Below, piece by piece: positions 22,872 through 31,012 of a DNA stretch of 31,762 nt. Position 1 is the stretch's first letter. Each line of letters begins with the position of its first letter. Both the position numbers and the translations under genes were made by a program. Source of the stretch: Clostridiales bacterium (GTDB taxonomy: Bacteria; Bacillota; Clostridia; Oscillospirales; CAG-272); contig DPGD01000054.1 of the NCBI GenBank assembly GCA_003522145.1, forward strand, positions 1-31,762, read 5' to 3'. A model generated the notes under the pieces. It did no database searches and was not told where the DNA came from. It saw only the letters and a list, made by a program, of their open reading frames with translations.

Positions 22872-22987
22872 CTGTTATTCTATTCAGTTCAATAATTTAC
22901 GAACTGCCCGTTCATTTATAATTGAATTACCATGCCATTATCAACATGACATAATTAGGTACAATTATATGTGGAGGTGAACCGACA

Positions 22988-23326
22988 GTGCATAAAGAAC
23001 CTGAAACGCTTGGAGAAATCCTTAAAACTGCTCGTATGCGTGCCGATATTACAATGGAAACGCTGGCGGAAAGAGTTGATATTACCGAGCGATACTTATA
23101 TCGGATTGAGAACGAGGGAAAGAAACCCAGTTTTGATGTCCTCTATAAACTCATCCGGGAACTTGCAATACCAGCGGATTCGATTTTCTATCCCGAAAAG
23201 CCGTCCAAAGATTCCGAAATAGAAAATCTTGTCCGTATGCTTTACGGCTGTAATGAGCGTTCAATGGAAATTATCAAAGCAACCGTAAAAGCCACATTGG
23301 AAAGTCAACCAAAAGAACAATCATAA
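22988..23326 (+). CDS. Xre-family helix-turn-helix regulator (Tn916 Orf9 type)
   Basis: The 112-residue protein starts with a GTG, five bases after GGAGGTGAACC. Residues 8-65 form a Cro/CI helix-turn-helix: LGEILKTARMRADITMETLAERVDITERYLYRIENEGKKPSFDVLYKLIREL. The C-terminal 45 residues are probably helical. It is the only plus-strand gene in the element, exactly as orf9 is the divergent regulator in Tn916-like elements, where it is thought to hold the element silent. Its promoter region (22949-22972) is AT-rich with a near-inverted repeat ACATAATT/AATTATATGT around TACAAT, a likely self-operator. Confidence 0.88.
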   Translation: MHKEPETLGEILKTARMRADITMETLAERVDITERYLYRIENEGKKPSFDVLYKLIRELAIPADSIFYPEKPSKDSEIENLVRMLYGCNERSMEIIKATVKATLESQPKEQS

Positions 23327-23337
23327 AGCTGCTTTTC

Positions 23338-23387
23338 AAAAAACAGAGCCGATGATCTGCGAGGTATCCCACAGGTCATCGGCTCTG
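23338..23387 (-). terminator. strong intrinsic terminator ending the cargo/KTR transcript
   Basis: A 16-bp stem with one G-U wobble (outer arms CAGAGCCGATGA, 23344-23355, and TCATCGGCTCTG, 23376-23387) is followed on the minus strand by TTTTTT. It starts 3 bp after the KTR stop codon and stops transcription before the convergent Xre gene. Confidence 0.85.
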
Positions 23388-23390
23388 CGT

Positions 23391-23564
23391 CTATGCGTCC
23401 GGCTCTTTGATGACAACTATATTCAAATTTTCAACTTCGATCAAACTTTCCTGCTTGCATTTTGGACAGTAGAGAGGAAAATTCTTTAATACCGTGTCCT
23501 CTCTGATTTTGTCACGCGTTTTACTGCCGCAAGCAGGGCATAAAATCCAATGCTCATTTTTCAT
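23391..23564 (-). CDS. cysteine-rich KTR domain protein (Tn916 Orf6 type)
   Basis: The 57-residue protein contains two CxxC pairs, LCPACGSKTRDKIRED and YCPKCKQES, forming a zinc ribbon with the SKTR signature that names the family. It ends with an acidic strand LIEVENLNIVVIKEPDA. Such proteins sit beside the cargo gene in Tn916-like elements; function is unknown. GGCGGTG lies before the ATG. It lies 37 bp downstream of the ABC permease and likely shares its message. Confidence 0.85.
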   Translation of the reverse strand: MKNEHWILCPACGSKTRDKIREDTVLKNFPLYCPKCKQESLIEVENLNIVVIKEPDA

Positions 23565-23601
23565 TGCGCCACCGCCTTTTCATACAATCATTTTTACATC
23601 A

Positions 23602-25788
23602 TCACACAAAATCATTTCTGACATCCGCAATAATATCTCCATTTTTGATTTTCCATAATCCATATAGCGATGTAAGAAACATAATAAGGAACATAGCCAA
23701 TGAAGATATTACAAATGCTCCAAGCGGAAATACAAAATCAATTACCGCTCCGACTACAATGCTTTTATATATCAGATAGCATAACGGCAAAGAAGAAATG
23801 CCGCCGATTAAGATCGCAAGCAAACCATTCCGCAGGTTTTCGATGCAGAGCATAGCAAACAGCTTATTTACCGTCATTCCTACCGAACGCAATACCGCAA
23901 ATTCACGCTTACGCATATTGAGGCTCGTAGTTATGACATTGAAAACATTTGCACAGGATATTACGGTCAAGAGAATTAAAAAGGAAGTTGAAAACAGCTT
24001 TATCATTGCGGCAAAGTTTCTCTGCGATTCATAGCTTTCAGCAGAACTGAATATTGACACATCTTCGGCAAGACCAACGCTCGTTAAATAATCCGTTGTG
24101 TTTTTTTGAATGTTCGCATAGTTTGGGGATTGTATCATTATTTCCTTGCTTGTGATTTCTGCATTAAACTCAGGCATACGGCTTTCGGGAATCAAAATAC
24201 TGATGCCTCCGTAATTCGGTCTGAATTCAAGCGGAAAGTCATAGTTGCCAACCGTAAAATTAACGCTGAAAAAGGTATCGTAATAATTCTCATAATCAAA
24301 GCGGTCATTTGGATTTGCGTTAATATCTTGGCTGAGCCGTTCACTCGCTGCTTCACTCATATAACGCACATCGGCGTGATAGCTTCCGTCTTTCAAGATA
24401 GGAAAACTCGTGCTTTTACTATCCTCGTCGATTTCATCATAAAAGGCACTCGCATAAACGGAATTATCATTTTTAAGTCCATTTTGCGAAAGGAACTCGG
24501 AATAGCGTTCATTTGAAATAATGAATATATAAAACGGAGCTTTATATAATTCGGAGCTTTCTTTAAGTGTAGCCCAATCCGAGCCTCGGTAGCTGTCAGT
24601 TATCCATTCCGAATCAAGTAAAACACTATGGAAATGTGAGGGACTTTCCGCAAACCAACCGACTTCATCAATGCCGTCCTGCGATTTTACAAAGCTGTAT
24701 AGCTCATCAAATTCTTTCGTGCCAAACTCCATAGAATAGTTCATACGCAGATCGTAGCCTATGTTCTTCCGTTCTGCTTCTACAAATGAGAGCATATACA
24801 GGCTGAACGCATTTGCAGACACAAAAAGAAAGATACTGATTGCAAGCGAAAATGTTATTGCACGAAACGCTTTCTTTTCTCGTTTTATAGTACGCTTTGC
24901 AAGCAAATTTTCAGCAGAAGAAGTAAAGTTACTGCACTTTACTTTCATCACGCCTTTTTCACCTTTCAGATTGCCTATTATCGAAATTTTAGAAGCAGCG
25001 CGAGCAGGAACACCGGCGGATAGTAACACCAACAGATAACCGAAAATTGCTGTTATCATAAGCAGCCATCCGTTTATATGCAGCCGCATACCAATGTTCA
25101 CATAGAGTACTTTCCCCATATATGCTCCGAAAATATCAAGCAACGCCCAAGAAGTCAAAAGACCGAGGACTATACCGATCGGTATCGCAACCGTCCCAAG
25201 TAAAAGAGCTTCGGAATATACAATCGTGCGAATATCTTTTTGGGTTGCACCAATCGAGGATAAAAGTCCGAGTTCTTTCGTCCTTTCGGAAACGGATATA
25301 GCAAAGGCATTGTATATCAAAGAAATTGCACCCACAGCGATGATAAGAAGCAAAGCGGCGGCAATCCCCATTATTAGGCTCTTAATACTCTCGCTTTGTG
25401 AAATCCCGAGATAGGAAAGCAATTCCGTGTGATACGAATATTCTGTTGTTTCACTTAAATATCGGCTTGCAAATTCGTACACCTCGTCTGGATTTTTAAG
25501 TGTAATGCGGAATACATCATTTTCGTCAATGGAGATCATTTGGGTGGATAAAACGCCCTCTGCCGCTTCAAGGTCTGCTATTTGTTCTGCGGTGGTGTTA
25601 TACACGGCAATATGCCAATATCCGTCCTTTTCGATAATGGAATCTATCGCAGAATCGAGCATAGAATTTAACAGCGTAAAAATCGTACACACCATGAGGA
25701 CGGACAATACAATTCCCATAAGTGTTATCAGCGTTCGCCCTTTATTTTTCCGCAAGCTCCTTGTTGCAAGTTTAATACAAACACCCAT
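23602..25788 (-). CDS. ABC transporter permease, FtsX/MacB type with large outer domain
   Basis: The 728-residue protein has eight predicted membrane spans, about 18-40, 137-160, 193-217, 240-260, 310-333, 595-620, 653-677 and 685-711. They form two FtsX-like units; the coupling segments ISVSERTKELGLLSSIGAT and LNMRKREFAVLRSVGMT are the usual paired permease motifs. About 260 residues (334-594) lie outside between spans 5 and 6. This layout is shared with peptide-sensing or detoxifying transporters such as BceB-type and MacB-like systems. The gene starts 2 bp after the ATPase stop, so the pair is coupled. Being in the cargo slot, it probably gives resistance to an antimicrobial peptide or similar compound, but the substrate cannot be read from the sequence. 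Confidence 0.9.
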   Translation of the reverse strand: MGVCIKLATRSLRKNKGRTLITLMGIVLSVLMVCTIFTLLNSMLDSAIDSIIEKDGYWHIAVYNTTAEQIADLEAAEGVLSTQMISIDENDVFRITLKNPDEVYEFASRYLSETTEYSYHTELLSYLGISQSESIKSLIMGIAAALLLIIAVGAISLIYNAFAISVSERTKELGLLSSIGATQKDIRTIVYSEALLLGTVAIPIGIVLGLLTSWALLDIFGAYMGKVLYVNIGMRLHINGWLLMITAIFGYLLVLLSAGVPARAASKISIIGNLKGEKGVMKVKCSNFTSSAENLLAKRTIKREKKAFRAITFSLAISIFLFVSANAFSLYMLSFVEAERKNIGYDLRMNYSMEFGTKEFDELYSFVKSQDGIDEVGWFAESPSHFHSVLLDSEWITDSYRGSDWATLKESSELYKAPFYIFIISNERYSEFLSQNGLKNDNSVYASAFYDEIDEDSKSTSFPILKDGSYHADVRYMSEAASERLSQDINANPNDRFDYENYYDTFFSVNFTVGNYDFPLEFRPNYGGISILIPESRMPEFNAEITSKEIMIQSPNYANIQKNTTDYLTSVGLAEDVSIFSSAESYESQRNFAAMIKLFSTSFLILLTVISCANVFNVITTSLNMRKREFAVLRSVGMTVNKLFAMLCIENLRNGLLAILIGGISSLPLCYLIYKSIVVGAVIDFVFPLGAFVISSLAMFLIMFLTSLYGLWKIKNGDIIADVRNDFV

Positions 25789-25790
25789 AG

Positions 25791-26459
25791 TTATCCCTCC
25801 GAGAGCTTACCGTCCTTGATGATAAGCATACGGTCTGCCAACTTTGCAAGCTCCAAATTGTGCGTAATCATAATGAGCGTTTGACCGTATTGTTTATTTG
25901 CACTCCCCAGAAGCTCCATTACCTCTGCTGCACTTTTGCTGTCAAGATTTCCTGTCGGTTCGTCGGCAAGCATAAGCGCAGGATTTGTAAATAAAACTCT
26001 GCCTATGGCACAGCGTTGTTGCTGACCGCCTGAAAGCTGGCTCGGCAGATGACTTCTTCGCTCTTTCATTCCAAGCGTATCCAGCAATCGGTCAAGCGTT
26101 TCTTTGTCGGTTTTCTTTTTATCAAGGCGGCAAGGGAGCGTTATGTTTTCCTCAACCGTCAAAGTGGGAACGAGATTATAAAACTGATAGATTAAGCCCG
26201 CCTTTCGTCTGCGATAATAGGCAAGCTCCTTTTCGCTCTTGGCATATATATCCTCATCATCTACATACACCTTGCCGGAGGTGGGGCGGTCAATACCGGC
26301 AAGGATATGTAACAAGGTCGATTTTCCCGATCCCGACGGACCGATGATAGAAACAAATTCGCCTTTTTCTACGGTAAAAGATACATTGTCAAGTGCTTTA
26401 ACCTCTGCCTCTCCCGCTTGATATGTTTTGCATAGATTACAAACATTCAGTATCGGCAT
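25791..26459 (-). CDS. ABC transporter ATP-binding protein, MacB/LolD type
   Basis: The 222-residue ATPase has Walker A GPSGSGKST (40-48), Q-loop YQFYNLVP, signature LSGGQQQR, Walker B ALMLADEPTGNLDS and H-loop MITHNLE. This is the family that powers FtsX-type permeases. An ATG 9 bases earlier overlaps the lipoprotein stop (ATGA) but AAAGGA is right against it; the chosen ATG has that site at the proper 9-base distance. It lies between the lipoprotein and permease genes in one operon. Confidence 0.93.
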   Translation of the reverse strand: MPILNVCNLCKTYQAGEAEVKALDNVSFTVEKGEFVSIIGPSGSGKSTLLHILAGIDRPTSGKVYVDDEDIYAKSEKELAYYRRRKAGLIYQFYNLVPTLTVEENITLPCRLDKKKTDKETLDRLLDTLGMKERRSHLPSQLSGGQQQRCAIGRVLFTNPALMLADEPTGNLDSKSAAEVMELLGSANKQYGQTLIMITHNLELAKLADRMLIIKDGKLSEG

Positions 26460-26464
26460 ATAAA

Positions 26465-27115
26465 TCATTCCTTTGTAAGGCTTTCTTGTATTTTAGCTTC
26501 TGCTTCATCAAGATTGGCAAAGCTGGTAATTGCACCGTCAAACAGATCAGCATTGAAACGAATAGCTCCGTCGGACAAGATAACAGCAAAATGATCTTCT
26601 CCGAACATAGAATATTCGCAAATATCGTCATAGTAAAAAGTTTTTCCGTTGATTTCCGCACAGCTCTGTTCTGTTACTTCTTTCAAAAGGAAAATGCCCT
26701 CTGTTCCATTCTCCAAATGCGAGATTACAACAGACGAGTCATTTGCAGAAGCGTTATCCACACATTTCGGCAGCAAAACCGTTACCGTGCTGTCTGCTTT
26801 TGCATTTCCCGAAATAACCTTTGTGATTTTTATGGTAGCAAGTGCTTTTTGAGCAATTTCACCTTTGCCGTAGTCGATTTGAATATTGCGTACTGTTTCT
26901 ATTGTACCTCGTACAATCGTATCGCTGTAACTGTTAAAGATTTCTTCCGAGGTCAATGGGGCGGGCAAGATTGTTGTTTTTTCAAATTCGTCAATGTAGG
27001 TAATCTTAATTCCTTTGGAGCGCTCCAACTCAAAATCTCCTTTGGAAGAACAGCCCGTAAAAATAAGGGTAGCTGCGATCAGCAAGAGCGAGAGCGTAAA
27101 AATGGTCTTTTTCAT
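26465..27115 (-). CDS. cargo lipoprotein of unknown function
   Basis: The 216-residue protein has a type II signal peptide with lipobox IFTGC (Cys 22), so it is tethered outside the membrane. Residues 60-130 (YSDTIVRGTIETVRNIQIDYGKGEIAQKALATIKITKVISGNAK, then STVTVLLPKC) look like a beta-barrel domain seen in other uncharacterised Bacillota lipoproteins. It is the first gene of the ABC operon, overlapping the nearest ATG of the ATPase gene. It could capture the transported compound or signal to the anti-sigma factor. AAAGGATG precedes the ATG. Confidence 0.85.
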   Translation of the reverse strand: MKKTIFTLSLLLIAATLIFTGCSSKGDFELERSKGIKITYIDEFEKTTILPAPLTSEEIFNSYSDTIVRGTIETVRNIQIDYGKGEIAQKALATIKITKVISGNAKADSTVTVLLPKCVDNASANDSSVVISHLENGTEGIFLLKEVTEQSCAEINGKTFYYDDICEYSMFGEDHFAVILSDGAIRFNADLFDGAITSFANLDEAEAKIQESLTKE

Positions 27116-27168
27116 AAGTTTTGCATCCTTTCATAATTTGTTTTAGGCTTTCATGCCTTACTTATATA

Positions 27169-27195
27169 AACACAAAAGGCGAAATATCGGATGCA
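27169..27195 (-). promoter_or_regulatory. candidate ECF sigma promoter of the lipoprotein-ABC operon
   Basis: On the minus strand TGCATCCG (27195-27188), 14 bp, then GTGTT (27173-27169) and an AT-rich run. The same two blocks with the same 14-bp spacing precede the ECF sigma operon. The left block overlaps the T-run of the upstream terminator. Confidence 0.55.
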
Positions 27196-27243
27196 AAAAA
27201 GCAGGCATTTTTCAAAAGAAAACTGCCTGCTTTGCGGTGCTGA
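27195..27243 (-). terminator. terminator of the sigma/anti-sigma operon
   Basis: Ten-bp arms AAAGCAGGCA and TGCCTGCTTT (27198-27207, 27234-27243) are followed on the minus strand by TTT running into TGCATCCG. It ends the sigma operon 11 bp after the anti-sigma stop. Confidence 0.85.
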
Positions 27244-27253
27244 TTTCATATTG

Positions 27254-27805
27254 TTAATCAGTTACTATTTTTTCAAAATAGTAAAATTGCCCATCGCCCT
27301 GCAAAATGATAACCTCGTCACTATATGGATATATCTTGGCTCCGATGATACTGTCTTTGTCGATCACGCTATCTGTCTGTATAATGTCCGTTTCGGTTAA
27401 AATTCCCGTAAATAAATCCGGGTTCTGTTTTAAGTCCGAAATATTGTTAAGTCCGTATTTGTCAATAACCAAGCGATTTGAAAAATAACCGTATTGCTCA
27501 TTTTCGTATGAAATAGTGATTGAATAAATCACTTCTTGAACTATATGTTCCGGTTCTTTATTGAGAACAAATACAGCAGTAATGCTTAAACTGATAATCA
27601 AAACAAAAGTGGCAGCTAACGCGCTTATCTTTCTAAAAGACCATACAGCAGCCGTTTTGTGTTTATTTTGATTTGTGCCGAGCGTTGCATAAACCTTTTC
27701 GTCAAGAGAAGTAAGGTCGTGCTTTTCTTCTGATTCAGACGAAATATTATCAGCCTGTGTTTCGATATACTGTTTCATTGCTTCTTTGATTTTTTTATCG
27801 TTCAT
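27254..27805 (-). CDS. probable membrane anti-sigma factor
   Basis: The 183-residue protein has a cytoplasmic part (about 1-52, highly charged), one membrane span (about 57-82, ISALAATFVLIISLSITAVFVL) and an outer domain of about 100 residues. This is the layout of ECF anti-sigma factors, and the gene overlaps the sigma gene by 11 bp. No HCC zinc motif is seen, so it is not a ZAS-type anti-sigma. An ATG 6 bases earlier abuts AAAGGAGG; the chosen ATG has it at a proper distance. The outer domain is the likely sensor. Confidence 0.75.
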   Translation of the reverse strand: MNDKKIKEAMKQYIETQADNISSESEEKHDLTSLDEKVYATLGTNQNKHKTAAVWSFRKISALAATFVLIISLSITAVFVLNKEPEHIVQEVIYSITISYENEQYGYFSNRLVIDKYGLNNISDLKQNPDLFTGILTETDIIQTDSVIDKDSIIGAKIYPYSDEVIILQGDGQFYYFEKIVTD

Positions 27806-28313
27806 ATCCATCCTCCTTTAATCGAGCTTTCAGCAGCTTTTTTCCACGAGTGAGTTGTGATTTTACGGTGCCGTGCTTTCTGTTCAGAAAATCCGAAATC
27901 TGCGATGTGGATAATTCGTAATACAAATGGAGGATTAGCACATCCCGATATTCGGCAGGCATACTTTTTATATTCTGATAGATGATTTTACAGCTTTCGT
28001 CTATAATAACACTTTCAGCAATGCTTTCATCACTTGCAAATTCATACTCAATGTCTGACAAGGAGACCGTTTGAATATGTCTGTCCCGTATCATATTAAA
28101 CGACATATGTTTTACCGCCATTGTCACATAATATATACAATCTTTGCTGTCAACATCTTTTATCGCATCTAAATTTCGCATAATCGGGGGGATTGTATTA
28201 TGTACTGCGTCCTCTGCGTCCTGCGGATTTTTTAATATTTTCAATGCGACTGCATACATTGTGTTTTTATGCTTTTCATAAATGGCGGTCATTTTTTCAA
28301 TTTCTTTACTCAT
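27795..28313 (-). CDS. ECF RNA polymerase sigma factor
   Basis: The 172-residue protein has region 2 (about 5-75, YEKHKNTMYAVALKILKNPQDAEDAVHNT) and region 4 (about 112-165, MPAEYRDVLILHLYYELSTSQISDFLNRKHGTVKSQLTRGKKLLKARL), with nothing else: a standard ECF factor. AGGAGGT precedes the ATG; an in-frame GTG 24 bases upstream lies before the ribosome site and is rejected. It is the first gene of the operon with the anti-sigma factor and probably drives its own promoter and that of the ABC operon. Confidence 0.92.
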   Translation of the reverse strand: MSKEIEKMTAIYEKHKNTMYAVALKILKNPQDAEDAVHNTIPPIMRNLDAIKDVDSKDCIYYVTMAVKHMSFNMIRDRHIQTVSLSDIEYEFASDESIAESVIIDESCKIIYQNIKSMPAEYRDVLILHLYYELSTSQISDFLNRKHGTVKSQLTRGKKLLKARLKEDGYER

Positions 28314-28353
28314 ACGACCTCCTAAATTATAAGACACTCTCTCAATAATCTAT

Positions 28354-28380
28354 AACACGAAAAAAAGAATTTCGGATGCA
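28354..28380 (-). promoter_or_regulatory. candidate ECF sigma autoregulatory promoter
   Basis: On the minus strand TGCATCCG (28380-28373), 14 bp, then GTGTT (28358-28354), about 40 bp before the sigma start codon. It matches the motif ahead of the lipoprotein-ABC operon. Confidence 0.55.
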
Positions 28381-28518
28381 TTTTAGATAGTAGATTGAAA
28401 ATTTATTTTTTCACTGTTTTTAATTCCTCAATAGCGTTCCTTTACTGCCGTATCGTATATTTTAACACATAAAAGTTAAGAAATATAGTCTGCGTTTTGT
28501 TTCCTGATAATTATGTAC

Positions 28519-28542
28519 CAACCGCCCCAAAAAAGGCGGTTG
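28519..28542. terminator. hairpin after the CHAP-protein gene
   Basis: Eight-bp perfect arms CAACCGCC and GGCGGTTG. A T6 run follows only on the plus strand (28543-28548); on the minus strand the hairpin comes right after the stop codon with no T-run. It probably marks the end of the transfer operon. Confidence 0.6.
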
Positions 28543-28547
28543 ATTTT

Positions 28548-30230
28548 TTAATACGCAGGCACTCCGTAACCGAGGAATTCATAATGCCCTACGGCATAAT
28601 GATTTTCCCGGCAGGAATCCCCGGAATTGCCCTCTATGGTATAAATAATTCCGTCCTCAACTCGTTCGACAATTCCTACATGGTCGGATAGCCCGTCCTG
28701 CGGACCGGACGAACCCTTGTTGTTCCAATCGAAAAAGATAATCATACCCGGCGACGGCGTGGCGCTGTTGTCAATCCATTGACCTCTATCCTTAAACCAT
28801 TGCACGCCGTTTGTGCAGCCTGCAAATTTCGGGATAATACCACTATCAATATACCCGCACTCATTCGCCGCCCACGAAACAAAACAGGCGCACCATTCCA
28901 CACGGCTGTCAAAGCCATACCAACTCCAATACGGCTGACCGCCCACATTGCCAATCTGCGAGAGAGCAACGGAAACAATTTGTCCGTCCTCGGTGTAAAT
29001 GCCATAAAGAACCGCGCTCCACATACTGCGGTTTTCTTCGGCAAGAAGTTCCGCAAGCTGCTTGCGCTGATCTGCATTGAATCCGAATTTATCTGCCATT
29101 TCTCCGGCGGTCTTATGAGCCACCGATATATACAGATAAGTCCGTGTGACCGTCGTTTTCGTTTCAACAATATTGCCGTGACCGTCATCCGTTTCGGTGA
29201 TAATTTCCTCGGTCTTTGTTTCGGTTCGTGAGGATATGGTATTCATCTGCCAGAATATATCTTTTAGAATCGCTTTTTTTGAAGCGTCCATAGTGGCGAC
29301 ATCCTGCGGATTATTCGGATCGGTAGTAGTCTTAACCGCATAAACAGCCAAAACCTCCGGCCAGACGGCACGGGAGCCGGACATTTCCAAAACATCATAG
29401 GAGATATTCGTTTTGGTGGTGTCAAGCTGCGTTTGGTAATCGGTGTTGATTTCCTGTACCACGCTTTGCATTGTCATACTGCTTCCCGAATCCTCGCCCG
29501 AAAAAAAGATACCGAAACACGAGCCGACAATCAAGGCAATCAGGCATACCACAATGATAATCACAACGGCAACCCAACCGCCGGCGGCGATAGCGGAAAT
29601 CAAGGCCTTTGTTCCGGCTATAATCGCCTTGACCGCCGCAACCGTGGCTTTGGCTGCCGCCTTTATCGTGGCAACGGTCGCTTTGGCGGTGGCTTTCGCC
29701 GCCTGTGCTGCCGTCCTTGCCGCTTTAGCCGAAGCCTGTGCGGTTTTTTGAGCGACTTTCGCTGCCTGTTCACTCGTTTTAATCGCAGTTCGGGCGGTCT
29801 GTTCGGCAGTCTTAACCGTTTTCTGTGCGGTCTTAACTGAACCCTTTGCCGTTTTAATTGTAGATTTACCCGTGGATTTTGCCGTCTGCTTGATCGTTTT
29901 TTCGCCACGCTCCAGCGTCTTAATGGATTTTTGAGCCTGCTGCTGCCGAAAATGCTCTTTTGCTTTGGAGATATTGTTTTTGGTAGATTGAACCCCACGG
30001 CGGCCTTGTTTGTCAAACTGCCGAACAGCCTCACGGGTGACGGTATCAGCACAGCCGGAAATACGGTCTGCGGCATATTCTTCGGCTGAACCCTCTGCAG
30101 AATAAACGCCGTGCTCCGCTTTGTCCTTTGTGCGGATATAGGCATCTTTCATCCGCTCTGCGGCAACCGCCGATTTATGAATCGTTTTTACTGTTCCTTT
30201 GACAACATTTTTTGTTTTGATGTCCGGCAT
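28548..30230 (-). CDS. conjugation cell-wall hydrolase, CHAP domain (CD1108-like mobile element protein)
   Basis: The 560-residue protein has three parts. Residues 1-215 are charged and Ala/Lys/Thr-rich with short degenerate repeats (KTAQKTVKTAEQTARTA), probably a long helix or coiled coil in the cytoplasm. A membrane span lies at about 219-241. The outer part ends in a CHAP amidase/endopeptidase domain (about 420-555) with C447 in VEWCACFVSW and H517 in SDHVGIVE, then TIEGNSGD. Such proteins locally open peptidoglycan for the transfer channel, like Orf14 of Tn916. GGAGGTG lies before this ATG; an upstream open stretch overlaps the PP-loop gene by 43 bp and is not used. Confidence 0.88.
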   Translation of the reverse strand: MPDIKTKNVVKGTVKTIHKSAVAAERMKDAYIRTKDKAEHGVYSAEGSAEEYAADRISGCADTVTREAVRQFDKQGRRGVQSTKNNISKAKEHFRQQQAQKSIKTLERGEKTIKQTAKSTGKSTIKTAKGSVKTAQKTVKTAEQTARTAIKTSEQAAKVAQKTAQASAKAARTAAQAAKATAKATVATIKAAAKATVAAVKAIIAGTKALISAIAAGGWVAVVIIIVVCLIALIVGSCFGIFFSGEDSGSSMTMQSVVQEINTDYQTQLDTTKTNISYDVLEMSGSRAVWPEVLAVYAVKTTTDPNNPQDVATMDASKKAILKDIFWQMNTISSRTETKTEEIITETDDGHGNIVETKTTVTRTYLYISVAHKTAGEMADKFGFNADQRKQLAELLAEENRSMWSAVLYGIYTEDGQIVSVALSQIGNVGGQPYWSWYGFDSRVEWCACFVSWAANECGYIDSGIIPKFAGCTNGVQWFKDRGQWIDNSATPSPGMIIFFDWNNKGSSGPQDGLSDHVGIVERVEDGIIYTIEGNSGDSCRENHYAVGHYEFLGYGVPAY

Positions 30231-31012
30231 AGCGTCACCTCCGATCCGAGCCGGGATAATTCTTTCCGTAAAGCAGCGTGAAACGCTTTGCTTCGGATAT
30301 TGCCGCCTGCGGCCTGCCATTTAGCTTCAAAGACAAACCGGGCGGCAAGCTGACGGACAGAATAATTTTTGATAAAAGTCCTCCAAGTGCTTTCGTCCCA
30401 TTCTTCAAGTTGCCGCCATAAATCCGGGAAATACCGATATAGCTTCCGCAGTTCTTCTAAACTTTGGAGCGGGCAGCACCAGCAGGAAACACGGCTGAAA
30501 ATACGATATAAACCGCCCCAATCAAAACCTCTTGCATAGCAATAATCAAGGCAGTCCTTTTCGGACATTCCCCATTCCACAAGAGGATAGCAGGCAGTTT
30601 TTATGCGTTGGGTTTCGTCTGCGGCAATACCCACATACTCCATAATTTCATACTGTTCTTTCAGATCACGGAGATAAGCGTCAATGACACGGGTTTTGAG
30701 AATACCCGTACACCAGCGGTTGCGGGGGCCTGCCCAACTCATTCCCCGGTATTTTGAAAGAGCAGGATTTTTTCTTTTTGGGGTGTAATCGTAAAAGTAG
30801 TATTCAAAATCGTGTTCTGCTTTCAGACGGATAATCGGTCTGCCGATATATGCCTCCAAACGGTTCAGGTGTTCATACATCTGCGGGAATTCAAGCCCGG
30901 TATCACAGAAGATAATCAGATCAACCGGGCGCTGTTCTTCCAATAGCCGCAAAAGCATAGCCGTCGAATCCTTGCCGCCAGAAAGCGAAACAACATATTT
31001 TTTAGGTTTCAT
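30188..31012 (-). CDS. PAPS-reductase-like PP-loop protein of the transfer operon
   Basis: The 274-residue protein starts KKYVVSLSGGKDSTAML, the PP-loop of ATP pyrophosphatases of the PAPS reductase/DndC superfamily. RNRWCTGILKTR and CWCCPLQ supply cysteines that could hold a metal or iron-sulfur cluster. No sulfur assimilation or phosphorothioation genes are nearby, so the family name does not give the reaction. It overlaps the sortase stop by 11 bp and the CHAP gene start by 43 bp, fixing it firmly within the transfer operon. GGAGGTGG lies 6 bases before the ATG. Relatives occur in many clostridial conjugative elements, but the role is unknown. Confidence 0.85.
   Translation of the reverse strand: MKPKKYVVSLSGGKDSTAMLLRLLEEQRPVDLIIFCDTGLEFPQMYEHLNRLEAYIGRPIIRLKAEHDFEYYFYDYTPKRKNPALSKYRGMSWAGPRNRWCTGILKTRVIDAYLRDLKEQYEIMEYVGIAADETQRIKTACYPLVEWGMSEKDCLDYCYARGFDWGGLYRIFSRVSCWCCPLQSLEELRKLYRYFPDLWRQLEEWDESTWRTFIKNYSVRQLAARFVFEAKWQAAGGNIRSKAFHAALRKELSRLGSEVTLCRTSKQKMLSKEQ

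Larger units (their letters stand above)
22517..22972. other. regulatory intergenic region between the sigma-like gene and the divergent Xre gene
   Basis: No credible ORF is seen. A TATAAT at 22613-22608 (minus) is a candidate -10 for the sigma-like gene. The stretch holds three inverted repeats: CGCTGCT/AGCAGCG (22740-22760), CCTCCAA/TTGGAGG (22792-22819) and a 10-bp stem at 22838-22871. A T6 run on the minus strand follows the second, so a short minus-strand RNA may end there. Confidence 0.45.

Noticed and set aside
29560..29900. Repetitive-looking DNA
   Set aside because: It encodes the Ala/Lys/Thr-rich helix of the CHAP protein; the repeat is at protein level and degenerate, not a DNA repeat array or CRISPR.
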